DNA of 55,021 nucleotides from Erythrobacter donghaensis. GTDB lineage: Bacteria > Pseudomonadota > Alphaproteobacteria > Sphingomonadales > Sphingomonadaceae. Position numbers and translations under genes: made by a program. The DNA lies in NCBI RefSeq assembly GCF_001557325.1, contig NZ_LSJS01000160.1, positions 1 through 55,021 on the forward strand. Direction: 5' to 3'. Every line of letters begins with the position of its first letter. Within the stretch, counting starts at the first letter, position 1. The notes under the pieces are model-generated. The model was not told the DNA's origin and did no database searches. It worked only from the letters and a program-made list of their open reading frames with translations. Of this stretch, positions 24,547 to 31,695 are shown one piece after another.

Positions 24547-25959
24547 ATGTCCCCCGTCAAAAAACCCGAAGTCGTCATCATCGGCCGACCCAATGTCGGC
24601 AAGTCCACGCTGTTCAACCGGCTGGTGGGCAAGAAGCTCGCGCTGGTCGACGATCAGCCGGGGGTGACCCGCGACCGCCGGATGGGCGACGCCAACATCG
24701 CGGGGCTGCACTTCACCATCGTCGACACCGCCGGGTGGGAGGACGAGGACGAGCTCTCGCTTCCCGGCCGGATGAGGAAGCAGACCGAGGCGAGCCTTGC
24801 CGGCGCGGACGCGGCGCTGTTCGTGGTCGATGCGCGCGCGGGCCTCACGCCGCTCGACGAGGAAATCGCCCGCTATCTGCGCGAGCAGGAAGTGCCGGTG
24901 GTGGTGGTCGCCAACAAGGCCGAGGGCAACGCCGCCGAGGCGGGAATCATGGAAGCCTATGCGCTGGGCCTTGGCGAACCGCTCGGCATCTCGGCCGAAC
25001 ACGGCGAGGGCGTCGCCGACCTGTTCGGCGGGCTGTGGCCGATCATCGGTGCCAAGGCGGAAGAGTGGGAAGAGGCCAACGACGCCGAACGCGCGGCCTT
25101 GCGGGAAATGGACGAGGAGGATCGCCCCTCCGGCCCCCTGAAGCTCGCCATCGTCGGGCGGCCCAATGCGGGCAAGTCCACGCTCATCAACCGCCTGCTC
25201 GGCGAAGACCGCCTGCTGACCGGGCCCGAGGCCGGGATCACCCGCGATTCGATCGCGATCGACTGGCAATGGACCGATCCCCGCACGGGCGAGGTGCGCG
25301 AGATCCGCCTGATCGACACCGCGGGGATGCGCAAGAAGAAGAACGTCACCGAAAAGCTCGAAAAGCTGTCCGTGGCCGACGCGCGCCGGGCGGTGGACTT
25401 TGCCGAGGTGGTGGTGCTGCTGCTCGATGCGACGCAGGGCCTCGAGCACCAGGATCTCAAGATCGCCAGCCTCGTGCTAGAGGAAGGCCGCGCGCTGATG
25501 ATCGCGATCAACAAATGGGACGTGGCCGAGGACGCAAGCAAGCTGTTCAACGGCATCCGCGCCGCGCTCGATGATGGCCTTGCCCAGGTGCGCGGGCTGC
25601 CGCTGTTCGCGGTCTCGGCCAAGACCGGCAAGGGCCTCGACCAGATGCTCGCCGGGGCCTTCGAAATCCGCGAGGCATGGTCGAAGCGCGTCAGCACCTC
25701 GGCCCTCAACCGCTGGTTCGACGACGCGATGGAAGCCAACCCGCCCCCGGCGCCGGGCGGCAAGCGCATCAAGCTGCGCTATATCACCCAGGCCGGCACC
25801 CGCCCGCCGCGCTTCGTGATCTTCGGCACGCGCCTCGATCTGCTCCCCAAGAGCTACGAGCGCTACCTCGTCAACGGCATCCGCGCCAAGCTCGGCTTCG
25901 ACGCGGTGCCGGTGCGCGTGACGCTCAAGGCCAACAAGAACCCCTACGCCAAGGACTAG
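24547..25959 (+). CDS. der: Ribosome-assembly GTPase Der (EngA)
   Basis: An essential tandem GTPase needed for 50S subunit maturation. The 470 residues contain two complete G domains. The first has GRPNVGKSTLFN near residue 11, DTAGWED and NKAEG; the second has GRPNAGKSTLIN near 205, DTAGMRKKKNV and NKWD. The C-terminal KH-like domain has WFDDAMEANPPP and LRYITQAGTRPPRFVIF. I chose the ATG at 24547 (MSPVKKPEVVIIG); a TTG at 24535 would add four residues. The DUF2721 gene begins six bases past the stop, so the two are an operon. Confidence 0.97.
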   Translation: MSPVKKPEVVIIGRPNVGKSTLFNRLVGKKLALVDDQPGVTRDRRMGDANIAGLHFTIVDTAGWEDEDELSLPGRMRKQTEASLAGADAALFVVDARAGLTPLDEEIARYLREQEVPVVVVANKAEGNAAEAGIMEAYALGLGEPLGISAEHGEGVADLFGGLWPIIGAKAEEWEEANDAERAALREMDEEDRPSGPLKLAIVGRPNAGKSTLINRLLGEDRLLTGPEAGITRDSIAIDWQWTDPRTGEVREIRLIDTAGMRKKKNVTEKLEKLSVADARRAVDFAEVVVLLLDATQGLEHQDLKIASLVLEEGRALMIAINKWDVAEDASKLFNGIRAALDDGLAQVRGLPLFAVSAKTGKGLDQMLAGAFEIREAWSKRVSTSALNRWFDDAMEANPPPAPGGKRIKLRYITQAGTRPPRFVIFGTRLDLLPKSYERYLVNGIRAKLGFDAVPVRVTLKANKNPYAKD

Positions 25960-25965
25960 CGGGCG

Positions 25966-26454
25966 ATGCTCCCCGATCTCCTCGCCGCTGCCGCCGTGCA
26001 GGCCCCCTTCGCCTTCGAGATCATCGAACGCACCGCCTCGGCGCCGCGGGTGCAGCAGGTGGTGCAGCTCAGCCTTGCCCCGGCCTTCCTCCTGTCCGGC
26101 ATCGGCGCGATCATGAACGTCATCATGGCGCGGATGATCTGGATCGCCCAGCGGATCGAGCGGATCGAGGACAAGATGGAGGATCATCGCACTCCCAGAC
26201 AGGCGCGCGAGCTCGGCTGGCTGATGCGTCGGCGCAAGCTGATGCAGGGCGCGATCCTGTTCACCACTGCGGCCGCGGTGATGATCAGCCTCGTGATCGG
26301 CCTCTCGTTCATTTCGGCCTATATCACCGCGCAGATCGGCACGGTCATCGCCGGGATGTGGGTGACGACGATCGTGCTGCTGGTCACCGGCCTGTGGTTC
26401 TTCCTGCGCGAAACGCGGCTGGCGGCGATGGGCGTGGACCTGCCCGGCGAATAG
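25966..26454 (+). CDS. DUF2721 family membrane protein
   Basis: A 162-residue inner-membrane protein of the DUF2721 family, function unknown. Three hydrophobic segments are visible at about residues 33-56 (LAPAFLLSGIGAIMNVIMARM), 96-120 (ILFTTAAAVMISLVIGLSF) and 125-150. A highly charged cytoplasmic stretch lies between the first and second (RIERIEDKMEDH to LMRRRKL). The motif P-A-F-L-L-S-G-I-G-A-x-x-N-V is typical of the family. It starts six bases after der and ends at a strong terminator. Confidence 0.85.
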   Translation: MLPDLLAAAAVQAPFAFEIIERTASAPRVQQVVQLSLAPAFLLSGIGAIMNVIMARMIWIAQRIERIEDKMEDHRTPRQARELGWLMRRRKLMQGAILFTTAAAVMISLVIGLSFISAYITAQIGTVIAGMWVTTIVLLVTGLWFFLRETRLAAMGVDLPGE

Positions 26455-26468
26455 ACACCGCGAAGCAA

Positions 26469-26506
26469 GAAGGGGCAGCTGCCGCAACCGGCGCTGCCCC
26501 TTTTTT
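26469..26506. terminator. Bidirectional terminator between the DUF2721 gene and bfr
   Basis: AAGGGGCAGC and GCTGCCCCTT form the main stem, with TGCC/GGCG-type extension in the loop. TTTTTT follows on the plus strand and TTCTTGC on the minus strand. It lies between convergent ends and can serve both genes. Confidence 0.85.
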
Positions 26507-26536
26507 GTGCACCGCTTGCGGGCAGCCCCTAGGCGT

Positions 26537-27019
26537 TCAGCTCTCGCCTGCCGCCTGGCTCTGGAGCTGGCAATAATTGTGCAGCCCCATGCGCTCGATC
26601 AGCTCGAACTGGGTCTCGATGAAGTCGACATGCTCCTCCTCGTTCTTGAGGATGTAGGCGAACAGCTCGCGGCTGACATAGTCGCGCACGCTCTCGCAAT
26701 ATTCGATCGCGTCGCGAAGCAGCGGGATCGCCTCGTTCTCGAGCGCGAGGTCGGCGCGCAGGATCTCCTCGACGTTCTCGCCGACCTTCAATTTGTGGAT
26801 TGCTTGGAAATTGGGCAGCGCCTCGAGGAACAGGATGCGCTCGGCAAGCTTGTCGGCGTGCTCCATCTCCTCGATGCTCTCGTGGCGCTCATAGGCGGCG
26901 AGCTTCTTGAGGCCCCAGTTGTCGAGCACGCGGTAGTGCAGCCAGTACTGGTTGATCGCGGTCAGCTCGTTGGTGAGCGCCTGGTTGAGATAGTCGATGA
27001 CCTTCTGGTCGCCCTTCAT
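26537..27019 (-). CDS. bfr: Bacterioferritin
   Basis: A 24-subunit iron-storage protein that oxidises Fe(II) and stores the ferric mineral; bfr subunits also bind haem. The 160 residues match the usual size. The di-iron ferroxidase ligands are visible in NELTAINQYWLHY (first Glu), RHESIEEMEHAD with E-x-x-H, and the second half helix pair LENEAIPLLRDAI and NEEEHVDFIETQ. The haem-ligand methionine region MEHADKLAERILFLE is also present. The ATG at 27019 has AAGGA upstream. bfd lies 139 bases upstream on the same strand, and the pairing of storage protein and its reductase partner is usual. Confidence 0.95.
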   Translation of the reverse strand: MKGDQKVIDYLNQALTNELTAINQYWLHYRVLDNWGLKKLAAYERHESIEEMEHADKLAERILFLEALPNFQAIHKLKVGENVEEILRADLALENEAIPLLRDAIEYCESVRDYVSRELFAYILKNEEEHVDFIETQFELIERMGLHNYCQLQSQAAGES

Positions 27020-27158
27020 GGGGAATGTCCTTTGCGAAATGTCAAAGCCGGTTGGCGGCAACGGCGTCATTCTAGACGCTGCCGGGGCCTGTCCGCAAGG
27101 GGGCGGGTGTCAAAATTCGTTATGAATCAGCAGGTTGCGAGGCGTTCGCAATCGCGGG

Positions 27159-27359
27159 TCAGGCGGCCTCTACTGCGAGGAAATCGCAACGCGCCGCCGC
27201 ACGTTCGGCGTCGATGATTTCCTGCGCCTCTTCAAGGCACTGGCCGCAATTGGGGCGCTTGCCGAGGCAGGCATAGGTCGCCTCGGCATCGCCATCGCAG
27301 GTGAGGGCGGCTTTGCGCAAATCATTCTCACGGATGGCATTGCAGATGCAGATGTACAT
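27159..27359 (-). CDS. bfd: Bacterioferritin-associated ferredoxin
   Basis: A 66-residue [2Fe-2S] protein that passes electrons to bacterioferritin so that stored iron can be released. The cluster ligands have the BFD spacing: C4 and C6 in MYICICNAIRE, C38 and C41 in RPNCGQCLEEA. It is normally induced when iron is scarce, and a Fur-like 7-1-7 palindrome lies about 45-60 bases upstream of the ATG at 27359. bfr follows downstream on the same strand. Its C-terminus (DFLAVEAA) is slightly longer than in E. coli Bfd. Confidence 0.93.
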   Translation of the reverse strand: MYICICNAIRENDLRKAALTCDGDAEATYACLGKRPNCGQCLEEAQEIIDAERAAARCDFLAVEAA

Positions 27360-27404
27360 GAGTGCGCGAATCTTTCCTGCGAAGCGTTTGCAGGAGGCAA
27401 TGTA

Positions 27405-27419
27405 TGCGAACTATTCTCA
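27405..27419. promoter_or_regulatory. Fur-like box upstream of bfd
   Basis: TGCGAACTATTCTCA matches the 7-1-7 Fur pattern TGAGAAT-A-ATTCTCA, with 5 of 7 positions symmetrical between half sites. It lies 46-60 bases upstream of the bfd start, in a promoter position. Iron-dependent repression of bfd by Fur (or a related regulator) is the expected outcome. Confidence 0.6.
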
Positions 27420-27433
27420 ATAACAAGGGGGAA

Positions 27434-28723
27434 TCACCGCCGCAGCGGAAATAGCCGCCGATAGGTCAGGCAGCGCCACAGCCATTCGAGCGGGCCGTAG
27501 TTGAACCGCTCGAGCCACGGCTTCGACCACGCCAGCATCACGATCCACGCCAGCACCACCACGATGTAGAGCTGCGGGCGGTTCAGTTGGCCGAACAGCC
27601 CCAGCGCCCAGCCGTGGAAGACGAACATCATCACGATCGAGGTGCCGAGGTAATTGGTGAAGGCCGCGCGCCCCGCGGCGCGGATGCGGTCGCCCAGCCA
27701 GCCGGTCGCGGACGGCGCATGGGCGACCAGCAGCGCGGCTAGCCCCAGCACCATCCACAGCCGCGGCAGGGCGCTCATGCCGAGGAAGGCTGCCTGCGTG
27801 CCGAAGAAGCTGAACCCGTCGGCCTGCATCACCAGCCCGATGACGAGATGCGCCGCGCCGCCCGCGACGACGCCGATCCACCCCCACAGCACCAGCTTGC
27901 TGCGCTGAACGCCGCCCGAGAAGAAGCCGAGGCTGTAGAGCGCCATGCCGATCAGCATCAGCGGCAGCGTCTCGAACCCGAACAGGAAGGCGTTGGTGAA
28001 GGGATCGAGCCCATCCTCGCCGATGCGGTGAGCAACCAGCGCGGCGTAATCGCCCGAGGCGATCGCAGCGTTGACCGGCTCCTGCCCGGCGATCTGTTCC
28101 TGTATCTGGGCGATCATCCCGGCGCGCTGCTCGGCAAACTCGGGTGACGAGGTGCCGAGGTCGGTGCTGACGATCAGCCAGGGGAAGATCAGGAAGGCAT
28201 AGAACACCACGCCCAGCATGTAGCCCGCAAGGCCGACCATGAGCTGGGTCTTGGCGCGCCATTTCATGCAGGTGAGCGCGATCAGCCCGAGGATCGCGTA
28301 GCCCGACAGGATGTCGCCGAACCAGATGAAGTAGAAATGAATGAGCCCGAAGCCGAGCAGCAGGACGAGCCGCCACGCCTGTAGCCAGCGCGTCGCGCCG
28401 CGCGCCCAGGCCTTCTCCATGAACAGCACCATCCCCGCGCCGAACAGCACGGTGAACAGCCCGCGCATCTTGCCATCGATCAGGATGAACTGGACGATCC
28501 ACATCCAGCCCCCGGGATCGCCGGTGGGCACGAGGAACTTGCCGGGCGTGAAATAGGCCAGCATCGGCTGCCCGAAGGCGACGATATTGGCCCACAGGAT
28601 GCCCATCACCGCAATGCCGCGGATGAAATCAAGCGTGTCGATGCGCGAGGTGGCGGCGACCGGCGCGACATCGTCCCCCGCCGCCTCGCCGGATGCTGCG
28701 TCCGCAGCGAAAGTCTCGTTCAT
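27434..28723 (-). CDS. DUF418 domain membrane protein
   Basis: A 429-residue polytopic inner-membrane protein of the DUF418 (YeiB-like) family. After a soluble N-terminal 25 residues comes the family start RIDTLDFIRGIAVMGILWAN, then about ten hydrophobic helices. The C-terminal DUF418 region contains GRAAFTNYLGTSIVM and the typical ending RFNYGPLEWLWRCLTYRRLFPL. These proteins resemble acyltransferase-3 membrane proteins, but no reaction is established. A loop at about 195-240 is Glu/Gln-rich and lies outside the membrane. The gene stands alone on the minus strand; its stop is 14 bases past the Fur-like box that belongs to bfd. Confidence 0.88.
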   Translation of the reverse strand: MNETFAADAASGEAAGDDVAPVAATSRIDTLDFIRGIAVMGILWANIVAFGQPMLAYFTPGKFLVPTGDPGGWMWIVQFILIDGKMRGLFTVLFGAGMVLFMEKAWARGATRWLQAWRLVLLLGFGLIHFYFIWFGDILSGYAILGLIALTCMKWRAKTQLMVGLAGYMLGVVFYAFLIFPWLIVSTDLGTSSPEFAEQRAGMIAQIQEQIAGQEPVNAAIASGDYAALVAHRIGEDGLDPFTNAFLFGFETLPLMLIGMALYSLGFFSGGVQRSKLVLWGWIGVVAGGAAHLVIGLVMQADGFSFFGTQAAFLGMSALPRLWMVLGLAALLVAHAPSATGWLGDRIRAAGRAAFTNYLGTSIVMMFVFHGWALGLFGQLNRPQLYIVVVLAWIVMLAWSKPWLERFNYGPLEWLWRCLTYRRLFPLRR

Positions 28724-28820
28724 GGCTGATCCCCCAAGCCGGTAAATTGCCCGGGGAGATTAGCGCATCGCGAAGGCTTGGGAAGTGCCGCCCGTCGATG
28801 CGGGGCGGCGCTCCGGCGCC

Positions 28821-29900
28821 TCAGCCCTGCCCGGCTACCACGCAGGCCTTGCCCTCGCGCTTCAGGGCGGCGCAGGCGCGGCCCGCTTCGGATTCGCTCG
28901 AAAAGCCGGAGGCGAGCAAGCGGGTGAGGCCGCCCGAGGGCACCAGCGTCTTGCGGGTCCCGGCAAGCGCGGCATGGCCGCCGACCTGGCTCCACAGCTT
29001 GTCGGCATTGCTCGCGACGCCGAAGGCGCCGAGCTGCACGCGCCAGCTGCCCTGCTTGCGCGGAGCGAGCGCGGCCGGAACCGGGGTGACGGTCGAGCCC
29101 TTGGGGGCCGAGGCGAGCGTGACCTGCGCCGGAGCGGGGCCAATCGGCCGCGGTGCGGGCGGCAGGCCTGCCGGCTTGGGCGCGGCAGCAGCGACAGTCA
29201 CGACCGGCGGCTTGGCGGCAGGCTGGGGCGCAGCCACTGCCGGAACCACGGCAGCTTCCGGGCGGGTGGCGAGTTCGGCGGCGGCGAGTTCGGACTGTCG
29301 CTGCGAGCGGGCCCCCGCCTCGAGCTCGCGCGCCAGCAACTGGGCCTGCGCCCGCTGGGCTTGCGGCACGTATTTGTCCATCTGCGCGAGCGCCTCGCCC
29401 GCCTGCGGCAGGCCGGCCGAGTTCGCCAGCGTCATCAGCGCATAGGCGCGCGTCCAGTCGCGCGGGGCATAGTCGGCATTGAAGTGCGACAGGCCCAGCA
29501 CATATTGCGCGCGCGGATCGCCGCGGTCGGCGGCGGCCTGGATCAGCGGCATGGCCTTCTGCTGCTCGCCTTCCTGGAACAGCATCAGCCCGTAATTGTC
29601 GGCGGCCTTCACATGGCCGAGGCTCGCGGCCTGCTCATAGAGCTGGCGCGCGCGCGCATTGTCGATCTCGACCCCGCGTCCGAGCCGGTAGGCCTGCGCA
29701 AGGTTGAACAGCGCGTCGGGATCGCCGGCCGCAGCCGGGCCCTGCCATTCGACCACGGCGCGGCTGAAATCGCCCGCGCTCCAGGCGTCGACCCCGGCCT
29801 TCACGTCCGCGAACGCGGGGGCCGCCGCCAGCAGCGTGCCGGCCAGCGCCGCGCCTCCGAAAATCGCCTTCCTGGATCCTGCCATCATGAACCGTGCCAT
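28821..29900 (-). CDS. Exported Sel1/TPR-repeat protein with C-terminal SPOR domain
   Basis: A 359-residue envelope protein. The leader (MARFMMAGSRKAIFGGAALAG, ending at ...AFAD) is followed by Sel1-like helical repeats at about residues 35-160 (GDPDALFNLAQAYRLGRGVEID, DPRAQYVLGLSHF). A low-complexity Ala/Pro linker leads to a SPOR domain at about 280-359 (WRVQLGAFGVASNADKLWSQV). SPOR domains bind glycan strands stripped of peptides, which are abundant at the division septum. I chose the ATG at 29900, which gives a good leader. It is divergent from the ParA gene; a second protein of the same design lies at the far end of that cluster. A role in cell division or envelope organisation is inference. 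Confidence 0.85.
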   Translation of the reverse strand: MARFMMAGSRKAIFGGAALAGTLLAAAPAFADVKAGVDAWSAGDFSRAVVEWQGPAAAGDPDALFNLAQAYRLGRGVEIDNARARQLYEQAASLGHVKAADNYGLMLFQEGEQQKAMPLIQAAADRGDPRAQYVLGLSHFNADYAPRDWTRAYALMTLANSAGLPQAGEALAQMDKYVPQAQRAQAQLLARELEAGARSQRQSELAAAELATRPEAAVVPAVAAPQPAAKPPVVTVAAAAPKPAGLPPAPRPIGPAPAQVTLASAPKGSTVTPVPAALAPRKQGSWRVQLGAFGVASNADKLWSQVGGHAALAGTRKTLVPSGGLTRLLASGFSSESEAGRACAALKREGKACVVAGQG

Positions 29901-30066
29901 CGATCGTGTCTCGCCTGCTGGTGCTGAGAGGAGCGTGAGCAAAAACAAAGCCGGGCACTGCTTAGCCGATCACGGTTAGCAAATGGTTGCCCGTCCCTCC
30001 GGCCAAGTGCGGCGGACTCGGGCCGGCTTGCCGAACCCGACGGCGATTGCGAGCGCGGCCAGCATG

Positions 30067-30081
30067 TTAACTCTAAATTAG
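30067..30081. promoter_or_regulatory. CtrA-like box upstream of the parA-type gene
   Basis: TTAA at 30067-30070, seven bases, then TTAG at 30078-30081: one mismatch from the CtrA consensus TTAA-N7-TTAA. It lies in the 270-base divergent gap, about 95 bases before the parA-type start. Short AT-rich matches occur by chance, although they are rarer in GC-rich DNA. Confidence 0.25.
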
Positions 30082-30172
30082 GGGTATCCTGCGATCCCGT
30101 GTCCATCCAGCCGTTGTCGGGCGCTGCAATAGGGCAGCTGCGCAGCGGTTCAATCCATGGGGGACCCAGGCG

Positions 30173-30895
30173 TTGCGTGTACTCGCTTTGGCATCGCAGA
30201 AAGGTGGATCGGGCAAGACCACCCTGTCCGGACATCTCGCCGTCCAGGCCCAGCGCGCAGGCGCCGGCCCGGTGGTGCTGATCGACATCGACCCGCAAGG
30301 GAGCCTCGCCGATTGGTGGAACGAGCGCGAGGCGGAATATCCCGCCTTCGCCCAGACCACCGTCGCGCGGCTTGCCAACGACCTTGCGGTCCTGCGCCAG
30401 CAGGGCTTCAAGCTCGCGGTGATCGATACCCCGCCGGCCATCACCATGGCGATCCAGTCGGTGATCTCGGTCGCCGAACTGATCGTCGTGCCGACCCGCC
30501 CCTCCCCGCACGATCTGCGCGCCGTGGGCGCCACGGTCGACCTGTGCGAGCGTGCGGGCAAGCCTCTGGTGTTCGTCGTCAACGCGGCCACCCCCAAGGC
30601 CAAGATCACCTCGGAAGCCGCAGTCGCTCTGTCGCAGCACGGCACCGTCGCTCCGATCACGCTCCACCACCGCACCGATTTCGCCGCCTCGATGATCGAT
30701 GGCCGCACGGTGATGGAAGTCGATCCGGAAAGCCGCTCGGCCGCAGAGATCGCCGCGCTGTGGCGCTACATTGCCGACCGGCTCGAAAAGAACTTCCGCC
30801 GCACCGTGTTTGCCGCAGCGCCCAACGGCGTCGGCCAGCAGCTTGGCGGCGTGCCGCGTCCCGCGGGCGGTTTCGGCCGCCGGGTCGCGCAGTAA
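30173..30895 (+). CDS. Orphan ParA/MinD-type ATPase
   Basis: A deviant-Walker ATPase of 240 residues of the ParA family, which forms ATP-dependent dimers that bind DNA or membranes and position cargo. The deviant Walker A is QKGGSGKTTLSGHLA near residue 10 with the signature lysine, followed by VLIDIDPQGSLADWW (switch I) and AVIDTPPA (Walker B). No N-terminal helix-turn-helix is present, so it is a small type Ib-like ParA. The basic C-terminus (LEKNFRRTVF and GGFGRRVAQ) could bind nucleoid DNA. The start is a TTG at 30173; no ATG precedes the Walker motif in frame. No parB lies nearby. The next gene, 18 bases on, codes for a ribbon-helix-helix protein that is the likely partner. Confidence 0.88.
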   Translation: MRVLALASQKGGSGKTTLSGHLAVQAQRAGAGPVVLIDIDPQGSLADWWNEREAEYPAFAQTTVARLANDLAVLRQQGFKLAVIDTPPAITMAIQSVISVAELIVVPTRPSPHDLRAVGATVDLCERAGKPLVFVVNAATPKAKITSEAAVALSQHGTVAPITLHHRTDFAASMIDGRTVMEVDPESRSAAEIAALWRYIADRLEKNFRRTVFAAAPNGVGQQLGGVPRPAGGFGRRVAQ

Positions 30896-30913
30896 GCGCG
30901 GGCGCGAACGGCC

Positions 30914-31630
30914 ATGTCGGAACCAGGATTTGCCTCGCTCGGCCCCTCGCTGCTGGCCCGCAAGGGCGGCGCCAAGCCCGCGATGCGCCCGCAGGTCGCG
31001 CCGCTGGTGGCCGAGGAAGCAGTCGTGCCCGAGGAAGCGCTCGAGGATCTCGGCTGGAACGACATGGGCGAATCGGACAGTGACGGCGGGGCGCAGATCG
31101 TGCCGATCAGCGCCGATCTCGCCGTCGGCCCGACCACTGCGGGCCCTGGCCCGATCGTGCGTCGCCAGCAACGCCGCCTCGAGGAGCGCGTGCTCGCCGA
31201 TGCGGCGATGACCGGCCCCGAGACCGACGAATACGACGAATACGAGGACGGGGAAGAAGAAGAGGAATCGCTCTACGGCGAGGCCTTCGACGCTGCCGAT
31301 TACGATTACGACGAGGATGAAGAGGGCGAGGAAGCGGACGGCACCGCGATCTATTCGCCGCTCGCCCCACACATCGCCCTGCCCGACCCGGAGCCCGCGC
31401 CCGCCGCAACGCCCAGCCGCGCTGCTGCCAAGCCCCGCGTGCCCGCCGTCCAAAGCGGCCGCCGCGCCGCCTTCACCCTGCGGCTCGATGCCGACCGCCA
31501 CCTCAAGCTGCGCCTTGCCGCGACCATGCAGGGCGTCAGCGCCCAGGTGCTCGTGACCGAGGCATTGGACCGACTGCTCGCCGAATATGACGAGCTCGAC
31601 ATCATCGCCAATCACCTGAAGCGCCACTGA
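30914..31630 (+). CDS. Acidic protein with C-terminal ribbon-helix-helix-like domain, likely ParA partner
   Basis: A 238-residue protein of three parts. Residues 1-100 are Pro/Ala/Glu-rich and probably disordered. Residues about 105-143 are an extreme acidic, Tyr-rich block (DEYDEYEDGEEEEESLYGEA is its start). Residues about 182-238 (GRRAAFTLRLDADRHLKLRL, then VSAQVLVTEALDRLLAEYDE) have the strand-helix-helix pattern of a ribbon-helix-helix DNA-binding or dimerisation domain. It starts 18 bases after the ParA-type gene, so coexpression is nearly certain. In ParA systems the partner is often a small DNA-binding or adaptor protein with a disordered arm that stimulates the ATPase. I do not recognise a named family. 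Confidence 0.75.
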   Translation: MSEPGFASLGPSLLARKGGAKPAMRPQVAPLVAEEAVVPEEALEDLGWNDMGESDSDGGAQIVPISADLAVGPTTAGPGPIVRRQQRRLEERVLADAAMTGPETDEYDEYEDGEEEEESLYGEAFDAADYDYDEDEEGEEADGTAIYSPLAPHIALPDPEPAPAATPSRAAAKPRVPAVQSGRRAAFTLRLDADRHLKLRLAATMQGVSAQVLVTEALDRLLAEYDELDIIANHLKRH

Positions 31631-31695
31631 GCGCCCGCCGCCACGACCACCACCACCACGACGTGAACCAACAGGATCTACGGGGGACTTTGACC

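Noticed and set aside
29885..31627. A 580-codon minus-strand frame across the ParA and RHH genes
   Set aside because: Antisense to a ParA ATPase with complete motifs; no protein family pattern.
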